Shown in pieces: positions 1 through 4,459 of a DNA stretch of 7,421 bases (within the stretch, counting starts at the first letter, position 1; each line of letters begins with the position of its first letter). This DNA is from CAZIWJ01 sp964542855. GTDB taxonomy: Bacteria; Bacteroidota; Bacteroidia; Cytophagales; Cyclobacteriaceae. The stretch spans positions 1-7,421 of the forward strand of contig CAZIWJ010000182.1 in the NCBI GenBank assembly GCA_964542855.1. The letters run 5' to 3'. The translations under genes and the position numbers were made by a program. The notes below the pieces were generated by a model. That model worked only from the letters and a program-made list of their open reading frames with translations. It did no database searches and had not been told where the DNA came from.

Positions 1-1638
1 GGAGGGGAAGGTACGTTTCAACTCAGGAAAGGCTTCCACAAAATTGCTGTAACCACCCAGGGCAGCTACGGCAAGTACGGCGACCGTCGGGCACCCGGCT
101 ACTTGCTAACCAACACTGGTAAGGAAGAATACAGCGTAGCTACCGGCATCCGGGCCCATGCCGGTAAAACCGACTGGACGGCCAATTACAGCCGCTTCTA
201 CCAGAACCTTGGTTTGCTCAGGGGAAGCATAAACGGAAACCTACAGGATTTATCAAATGCCTTGCAGTCCGAGGTGCCTGAACCTACCCGCCCTTTTACC
301 TACGGTATTAGCAATCCTCGTCAGGAAGTTACCCACGATTTGTTTGAGGCCAGTGGCAAGCTTACCCTCGATTCGCAAACCTTTCGCATTCAATATGCTT
401 TCCAGCGAAATCGGCGAAAAGAATTCGATGTGCGCCGGGGCACGCTGAATAAGCGGCCGGCTATTAACCTGCAACTCATGAGCCATACGCTCGATGCTGA
501 CTGGGAGCACCCCGACTGGAACCGCTGGTCGGGACGAATCGGTTTCCAGGGGCTTGTTCGGAATAACGACAATATTCCGGGTACGAATACACTGCCTTTT
601 ATTCCCAACTACTATTTGCAGCAGGCCGGAGTTTACTTCATTGAATCGACCAGTTTCAGCAACCTGAAACTGGAAATAGGCATGCGTTACGATGTTCAGC
701 AACTGTCGGTGGCTGGCCGGGCAATCGATAATAGTATATTCCGAAACCAGCTGAATTACCAGAGCCTCACCGCTACCCTGGGCATTGTGAAAGTATGGGG
801 TGAAGACCAGTCGTTTCGTTCCAATGTTGGAAGCGCCTGGCGCCCGCCCAATGTAGCTGAATTATACAGTTTTGGCCGGCGGGAAAACGTGATAGAAGAC
901 GGGTTATGGCGGGTGTCGCAGACCAACGAAAACGCTTCTTCCGGAACCGGCATCCTGAACCAGAACGACCGGGTAATACCCGCAGAAATGGGTTGGAAGT
1001 GGATTAATACGTACAGCTACAATACCGACCAGTTTCAATTCGAAGCAACAGCTTATATGAATTACATTGCCAATTACATCTACACCCGGCCTACCGGGGT
1101 ACGGCAAACGGTGCGCGGTGCTTTTCCTGCCTTTACGTACGACCAGGACGATGCGCTGTACGCCGGGGCCGACCTGGATATGATGCTACTCCACACGTTG
1201 CGAATTTCATCAAAAGTCAGCGCATCGTGGGTGTACGCCCGGAACCTAAACCGGCAAAGTAACTTCGTGAGTATTCCACCCGCCAACCTGCGCTATACCG
1301 CGCAGTACACTATTCCGGCATTCAGGGCGTGGAATAACCTTACCTTTTCGCTAGGGGGGCAGTATACGGCCCGCTCCTGGCAACCGGTACCGGTTATACC
1401 ACCCCGGGCATTTAATGATCCTTTAGATACTGGGGGAGAAATTTTTGATTTTGCACCCGTTCCCAGTGATTACCTGCTGGTTAAAGCGGGTATACAGGCT
1501 GAAATCAATTCGTTTTATTTTAGTTTACAGGGTATGAACCTGCTGAATAACCAGTACCGTAATTACACTGATTCATTTCGCTATTACGCCGACGACACGG
1601 GAATTAACGCCCGCCTTACCGTGGAGTACATTTTCTAG
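1..1638 (+). CDS. TonB-dependent outer-membrane receptor, C-terminal part (5' end outside window)
   Basis: The reading frame is open from base 1, so this is the last 545 codons of a longer gene. The TTG at 103 is only an internal codon and not a credible start. The product is the beta-barrel part of a TonB-dependent receptor, which imports a scarce ligand such as an iron complex or cofactor across the outer membrane using TonB energy. Seen: alternating aromatic/polar barrel strands throughout; the family motif WRPPNVAELYS at about codons 280-290 (nt 838-870), close to the usual RaPnv-EL-s signature of siderophore/cobalamin-type receptors; a YAGADLD segment like the usual G-E/D barrel motif; a final NLLNNQYRNY...YYADDTGIN block; and a C-terminal phenylalanine (VEYIF), the usual outer-membrane barrel end. 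The plug domain and TonB box must lie upstream and are not visible. The ligand cannot be assigned. It converges on the sigma operon across a 637-bp spacer, so co-regulation is not indicated. Confidence 0.95.
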   Translation, partial: GGEGTFQLRKGFHKIAVTTQGSYGKYGDRRAPGYLLTNTGKEEYSVATGIRAHAGKTDWTANYSRFYQNLGLLRGSINGNLQDLSNALQSEVPEPTRPFTYGISNPRQEVTHDLFEASGKLTLDSQTFRIQYAFQRNRRKEFDVRRGTLNKRPAINLQLMSHTLDADWEHPDWNRWSGRIGFQGLVRNNDNIPGTNTLPFIPNYYLQQAGVYFIESTSFSNLKLEIGMRYDVQQLSVAGRAIDNSIFRNQLNYQSLTATLGIVKVWGEDQSFRSNVGSAWRPPNVAELYSFGRRENVIEDGLWRVSQTNENASSGTGILNQNDRVIPAEMGWKWINTYSYNTDQFQFEATAYMNYIANYIYTRPTGVRQTVRGAFPAFTYDQDDALYAGADLDMMLLHTLRISSKVSASWVYARNLNRQSNFVSIPPANLRYTAQYTIPAFRAWNNLTFSLGGQYTARSWQPVPVIPPRAFNDPLDTGGEIFDFAPVPSDYLLVKAGIQAEINSFYFSLQGMNLLNNQYRNYTDSFRYYADDTGINARLTVEYIF

Positions 1639-1736
1639 TGCAGGCAACCGGGCCAGGCGTTTCTGTTCTCCTGTATACCCACAAATGCATTACCCACAAA
1701 AACCAGGAAAATTCTAATGAACGGGTGGTCATTTGT

Positions 1737-1762
1737 AATGGGCAACATGCAATGGGCAATAT
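1737..1762. repeat. Degenerate 14-bp tandem direct repeat (AATGGGCAAYAT)
   Basis: AATGGGCAACAT (1737-1748) recurs as AATGGGCAATAT (1751-1762), with 11 of 12 positions identical and a 14-bp period. Just upstream is TGGTCATTTGT (1726-1736). A partly inverted relative, ATGCATTACCCA, lies at 1685-1696. Short GGTCATT/AATGGGCA-type units of this kind look like degenerate intergenic repeats; no function is evident. Confidence 0.5.
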
Positions 1763-1801
1763 CTAACGGGCGGAATAGTAATTTCTTCAATTGAGCAGGT
1801 A

Positions 1802-1813
1802 AACCGGCCGGTT
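1802..1813. repeat. Perfect 12-bp palindrome AACCGGCCGGTT
   Basis: The sequence equals its own reverse complement over 12 bp, with no spacer. It could be a regulator binding site, but it sits in a convergent spacer far from any real gene start, so it may be chance. Confidence 0.5.
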
Positions 1814-1910
1814 GTTCTGTAAAAACATTTCATCGCGTTAAGAAAAGCAACGACCGAAGCCTGTTTCCAAACTAGCGAAGGCAAAAAATATCTATTTGAA
1901 GTATATTTAT

Positions 1911-1925
1911 AAGCTGTTTCAGCTT
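1911..1925. other. Small inverted repeat (6-bp stem, 3-nt loop)
   Basis: AAGCTG, loop TTT, CAGCTT, followed by TTACA. The stem is short and half AT, and the T-run that follows is too short for a confident intrinsic terminator. It lies 273 bp after the receptor stop codon, which argues against it being that gene's main terminator. Confidence 0.25.
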
Positions 1926-2053
1926 TTACAATGTGTACTGGAGGATTCTTGCTTGCAGAAAGTAACTATTTAGAAGATTTACCGATAACCCCATAAAGTA
2001 AATAATGAAAGGTACAGGGTTAGATAAGAAAAATTTATCGCCTACCCATAAGT

Positions 2054-2061
2054 TAGATTTG
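2054..2061 (+). promoter_or_regulatory. Candidate Bacteroidota -7 element TAGATTTG
   Basis: TAGATTTG is an exact match to TAnnTTTG, the -7 element known for the primary sigma factor of Bacteroidota. The expected upstream TTTG is only weakly present (TTTA at 2034-2037, spacer 16 bp, shorter than usual). The tiny ORF at 2092 begins about 30 bp downstream. An 8-mer with two free positions can easily occur by chance. Confidence 0.25.
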
Positions 2062-2091
2062 TGGAGTACAAAAAGATCTGCTTGTGTGAAA

Positions 2092-2148
2092 ATGAAGACA
2101 GCCACAGTTAAAACGCTAACCCGGTTGTCGCCATGTTTAATAATTTAA
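2092..2148 (+). other. Possible tiny ORF or leader peptide (18 aa)
   Basis: ATG at 2092 opens an 18-codon frame, M-K-T-A-T-V-K-T-L-T-R-L-S-P-C-L-I-I, basic at the N-terminus and hydrophobic at the end, stopping at TAA 2146-2148. That stop overlaps the ATG of a second tiny frame (2148-2201, 17 codons) as TAATG. A -7-like element lies upstream. There is no recognisable ribosome-binding site and no same-strand gene close downstream for it to lead into: the next plus-strand gene is 1.6 kb away, beyond the minus-strand operon. I treat it as unproven. Confidence 0.12.
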
Positions 2149-2275
2149 TGGTTATGTTTCAGAGTAGTTTTCCTGCTGTTTCCATTGAATTGTGTACATA
2201 ATGCAACAGAAACTTGTTGAAGTTTATAATTATTAGCGTGCATTTCCTGTCTTTAATTTTTTTCAGCCCGGACTA

Positions 2276-3043
2276 CTAATCGATCTTTCCGGCCAGTTCA
2301 CAGGCTTCTTCACTGTAGTACCCTTCATTTACGCAGATATTGCTTAGCTTTTCCAGGGCTTTTTCCGATTCCTCCATGCGTAAATAGGTAAGAGCTGTAT
2401 ACCAGTCGGCAAAAACCCCTTCGTTTATTATCCCCTCGTTGTAGCGTGCTACCTGACCGAACTGGGTAAGGGCATATTCCAGTTCGCGGTTCTGCAGGTA
2501 AATTAACCCGGCGTACAAGTGCAACTGATCGATTCGTTTCTTATCCAGCTCACCGGGGTTTTCAAGGAAGGATTCCAGAATACGTATGGCTTCATCCAGT
2601 TCTCCGATTTGGTAAAGCGACATTGCCCGTTCGAATTGCTGGTTAGCCTCTTCTGAAGAATTTACCTGCATGGCGTAAACATCATCCGGATCGAAGTAAG
2701 TAGCATACAGGGTTTCATTTGTGGGTAACCTTAACTGTTGGTAAACCACAAACCCGATGATGAAGGCCAGAATTACCGAAGCTGCTGCCAGCATGGGCCG
2801 TAACCCCAGAATGCGAGTTTCTTTTTCTTCTTCTCTTGGAATGGTAGCCCTGATGGCCGCAATTTCTTCTTTCAGGCGCTGGTCGCCTTCTTCCACCAGT
2901 ACGGCACGGGCTTTAACGTAGGCGTTAAAATCCTTCAGCATTTCATCATGCTGCAGTAATTGCTCTTCAAACTCCAGTTGCTTTTGTTCAGAAAGCTCCC
3001 GATCCAAGTATTGGTCGTATAGGTTTTGGGAATCCGTATTCAT
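2276..3043 (-). CDS. Putative membrane anti-sigma factor with periplasmic TPR domain
   Basis: This is a 255-aa single-pass membrane protein. Residues about 8-50 (YLDRELSEQKQLEFEEQLL...) resemble the Y-L-D-G-E-L-s-e-e...F-E..L start of anti-sigma domains, but the His/Cys zinc ligands of zinc-binding anti-sigma factors are absent. A charged linker (51-80) precedes one transmembrane helix at about 83-102 (MLAAASVILAFIIGFVVY). After it come a T-L-Y-A-T-Y-F-D-P segment and about three TPR-like helix pairs (133-162, 171-200, 209-240). The basic/acidic charged N-terminus without a signal peptide suggests N-in, C-out topology: sigma-binding domain in the cytoplasm, TPR domain in the periplasm. The ATG at 3043-3041 follows the sigma stop codon by 4 bp, so translation is probably coupled. 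Inferred role: it holds the neighbouring sigma factor at the membrane and senses an envelope signal through its TPRs. The main alternative is a TPR scaffold with no anti-sigma activity. Confidence 0.75.
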   Translation of the reverse strand: MNTDSQNLYDQYLDRELSEQKQLEFEEQLLQHDEMLKDFNAYVKARAVLVEEGDQRLKEEIAAIRATIPREEEKETRILGLRPMLAAASVILAFIIGFVVYQQLRLPTNETLYATYFDPDDVYAMQVNSSEEANQQFERAMSLYQIGELDEAIRILESFLENPGELDKKRIDQLHLYAGLIYLQNRELEYALTQFGQVARYNEGIINEGVFADWYTALTYLRMEESEKALEKLSNICVNEGYYSEEACELAGKID

Positions 3044-3047
3044 TGGT

Positions 3048-3611
3048 TCAAGTTAGGCTATGAGCTTTAATAATCGACTTTAGCTCTTTCATACAATCAT
3101 TTTTCTTACTGGTTACCGTGTTTTCATTCTTGTAACCGTATTTCTCACACAAGGCCTCAACGGCAAACTTGTTGTAGTAGAAATCAATGAGTAATTCCGT
3201 GCAGTTCCGTCCCTTCATTTGCTTAACATAACTCATCAGTGTATTTTTTTCCTCATCAAGTTCTAAGCGAGACTGTACCTTTTCCGGGATCCACTCGGGC
3301 ATTTCAAATGCCAGTTTCTGCTCATAGTTCGTTTGCTTTCGGGAAAGGTCAATGCACTTATTGCGAAAAACCTCGTAAAAATAAGTGCTAAGGTTTGCCC
3401 CTTTTTCTTCGTACCGCCCGCTCTTTACATTTTTAATTAACGCCAGGATGGCATCATCGAAAGCAGCTTCGGCATCGTGTTCCGATAACCGGTACTGGTA
3501 TTGTAATTTATACTGAAAACGACGCAGGTGCAGGTAAATGAGCCGAATGGCATTACTGTTATCACCTTCCTTAATGAATTGCAGTACGGTTCGGGCAATT
3601 TGTGGCTTCAT
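3048..3611 (-). CDS. ECF-like RNA polymerase sigma factor (sigma-70 family)
   Basis: This 187-aa cytoplasmic protein has the two-domain layout and length of ECF sigma factors, which redirect RNA polymerase to a small regulon. Region 2 covers about residues 12-93: the DDAILALIKNVKSGRY and STYFYEVFRNKCIDLSRKQ segments match region 2.1-2.4, with the aromatic/basic helix that contacts core polymerase and the -10 region. A linker rich in Glu (94-122) follows. Region 4 covers about 124-182, ending in a helix-turn-helix (EALCEKYGYKNENTVTSKKNDCMKELKSI) of the divergent G-Y-k-n type common in Bacteroidota rather than the classical E. coli RpoE form. The ATG at 3611-3609 is used; no Shine-Dalgarno sequence is visible, which is normal for this phylum. 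It is the first gene of the operon with the putative anti-sigma. It is divergent from the lipoprotein and CHAT genes, which are plausible targets. Family assignment is firm; the regulon is inferred. Confidence 0.9.
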   Translation of the reverse strand: MKPQIARTVLQFIKEGDNSNAIRLIYLHLRRFQYKLQYQYRLSEHDAEAAFDDAILALIKNVKSGRYEEKGANLSTYFYEVFRNKCIDLSRKQTNYEQKLAFEMPEWIPEKVQSRLELDEEKNTLMSYVKQMKGRNCTELLIDFYYNKFAVEALCEKYGYKNENTVTSKKNDCMKELKSIIKAHSLT

Positions 3612-3636
3612 GAATTGTAAGGTAGCAGGTTACAGT

Positions 3637-3657
3637 TGAAAAAAGCTAAGTTTTTCA
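3637..3657. promoter_or_regulatory. Inverted repeat TGAAAAA-N7-TTTTTCA, possible operator
   Basis: Perfect 7-bp arms (3637-3643 and 3651-3657) flank a 7-bp spacer, 26 bp upstream of the sigma start codon. The position suits an operator or 5'-leader hairpin for the sigma operon. The arms are mostly A/T homopolymer, so chance is a real possibility. Confidence 0.25.
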
Positions 3658-3742
3658 TTGATCTTACTTATTTTAACACGATTAAAAGGTGAAATTAAAA
3701 AAATTGTCGGGAGGTTACATTTTTAAATTAGTTTCTTACCCA

Positions 3743-3774
3743 TTAGTGAAACTTCCTTAAATTGTTTACTATTG
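3743..3774 (+). promoter_or_regulatory. Candidate promoter of the lipoprotein gene (TTAG-N20-TACTATTG)
   Basis: TACTATTG (3767-3774) matches TAnnTTTG at 7 of 8 positions, and TTAG (3743-3746) lies 20 bp upstream, where the TTTG -33 element would be. The octamer ends 24 bp before the ATG at 3799. A very similar arrangement precedes the CHAT gene (4412-4442), with the same A in place of the first T of TTTG. This could mean a shared promoter class, perhaps read by the neighbouring sigma factor. Confidence 0.35.
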
Positions 3775-3798
3775 TATAAAAATAATGCAACACGTACT

Positions 3799-4380
3799 AT
3801 GAAAACTACTCTATTTACCACTTTTTTCTTTTCTCTTGTCATTCTATTCTCTGCCTGCCAGGAAGAAGAATTTGCCGGCCTAACCAAAAAGAAAGCTGAA
3901 ATACAATACTCAGAAACTGAAGAACCGGGTACCTGCACGGAAACAGCCTGCTACGATTTCGATTACCTGCCCGAGGTAAAAGACCCGGTTGGCCTGGTGG
4001 GTTACTACCCAAAGCCTTTGCCAAGACCTGGCCGATGTATTCCTGAGCGAGAAAGATCTGGTTTTCAGCAGGTTAATTTTGGCATAAAACCCTGCTTTAT
4101 AGAAAGTAACGGCCTTAACCTGGCGGCTTTACTCGAAAACCAGGCCATTGGTGTAAAGGGATTTGCTATAGAATCTGCCGATGTATACTATGAAGGAAAG
4201 CTGGTAGGCGCCCTGGCTAGCCAGGAATTTGTGGAAGAAGCCGGAATAACAGCAGCAGGCTTTAAAGCTGCAGAACTGGAAATCGAGAACGGCGGTGTGC
4301 TAACTATTGTTTGTACTTACTACGACCTGAAAGAAAACCCGCAGGAAACGAAGCTTAGCGTACAAGTTATCGCTGGATAA
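3799..4380 (+). CDS. Cysteine-containing envelope lipoprotein of unknown function
   Basis: From the ATG at 3799 the product is 193 aa. An upstream in-frame TTG at 3772 would add nine polar residues before the signal peptide and overlaps the candidate promoter, so I reject it. Residues 1-19 form a signal peptide with a strong hydrophobic core, ending in a lipobox-like F-S-A-C with lipidated Cys20. The mature start, C-Q-E-E-E, resembles the acidic lipoprotein export signals that send Bacteroidota lipoproteins to the cell surface, so surface exposure is plausible. Five further cysteines (46, 51, 80, 99, 162) could form disulfides. A Pro-rich stretch P-K-P-L-P-R-P-G-R-C lies at 71-80. The C-terminal half alternates hydrophobic and polar residues, suggesting beta structure. 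I recognise no family. It sits 79 bp upstream of the CHAT protease gene and is divergent from the sigma factor, so it may be a sensor, inhibitor or substrate of that system; this is inference. Confidence 0.85.
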   Translation: MKTTLFTTFFFSLVILFSACQEEEFAGLTKKKAEIQYSETEEPGTCTETACYDFDYLPEVKDPVGLVGYYPKPLPRPGRCIPERERSGFQQVNFGIKPCFIESNGLNLAALLENQAIGVKGFAIESADVYYEGKLVGALASQEFVEEAGITAAGFKAAELEIENGGVLTIVCTYYDLKENPQETKLSVQVIAG

Positions 4381-4411
4381 GCCTTCCCTCATTTGTTCCC
4401 TTCGCGGTAAA

Positions 4412-4442
4412 TTAGTAATATTCAGTACTACTACTATTATTG
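4412..4442 (+). promoter_or_regulatory. Candidate promoter of the CHAT gene with trinucleotide run
   Basis: TATTATTG (4435-4442) matches TAnnTTTG at 7 of 8, with TTAG (4412-4415) 19 bp upstream, mirroring the element before the lipoprotein gene. AAATTAGT at 4409-4416 is also present at 3725-3732. The element includes a (TAC)3(TAT)2 run at 4426-4440. A 5-bp inverted repeat, TTCAG (4421-4425) and CTGAA (4443-4447), brackets the octamer. The CHAT gene may therefore have its own promoter in addition to read-through from the lipoprotein gene. Confidence 0.3.
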
Positions 4443-4459
4443 CTGAAGAACAAACTACC

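Larger units (their letters stand above)
1639..2275. other. Gene-poor convergent intergenic spacer
   Basis: This 637-bp stretch lies between the 3' ends of the receptor gene and the anti-sigma gene. I see no long ORF on either strand, no tRNA-like T-loop signature and no convincing intrinsic terminator for either flanking gene. The right half is visibly more AT-rich than the flanking coding DNA. It contains a short degenerate direct repeat, a 12-bp palindrome, a small hairpin, one promoter-like octamer and two very short ORFs, listed separately. It may be simple spacer, a decayed gene or the site of a small RNA; the sequence alone does not decide. Confidence 0.7.
3612..3798. promoter_or_regulatory. 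Divergent AT-rich intergenic region between sigma operon and lipoprotein gene
   Basis: Both transcription units start from this 187-bp AT-rich region, which should therefore hold two back-to-back promoters. For the minus strand I find only a weak -7-like octamer, TAGCTTTT (complement of 3641-3648, 7 of 8 to TAnnTTTG), with no -33 partner. For the plus strand there is a better candidate at 3743-3774. ATTAGT occurs twice here (3727-3732 and 3742-3747), 15 bp apart. Confidence 0.5.

Noticed and set aside
103..105. TTG at 103 as the start of the receptor
   Set aside because: The frame is open back to base 1 and a receptor needs a signal peptide and plug domain upstream; the gene is cut by the window edge.
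253..702. 149-aa ORF on the minus strand
   Set aside because: It lies wholly antisense inside the receptor gene, has no recognisable domain, and the plus frame has clear TonB-receptor motifs; it is a shadow frame.
2262..2275. Hairpin plus poly-T tract near the anti-sigma stop codon as a terminator
   Set aside because: In the sense of the minus-strand transcript the run after the small stem is A-rich, not U-rich, and in the plus sense the T-run precedes the stem, so neither orientation fits an intrinsic terminator.
1639..2275. tRNA or insertion sequence in the spacer
   Set aside because: No T-loop-like GTTCRA signature with a matching acceptor stem, no terminal inverted repeats and no transposase fragment were seen.
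3772..3774. TTG at 3772 as lipoprotein start
   Set aside because: It adds nine polar residues ahead of a normal lipoprotein signal peptide and overlaps the candidate -7 element; ATG at 3799 fits better.
3723..3938. 71-aa minus-strand ORF across the divergent region
   Set aside because: It would read through the lipoprotein start and signal peptide and has no family features; the plus-strand signal peptide and lipobox are convincing.
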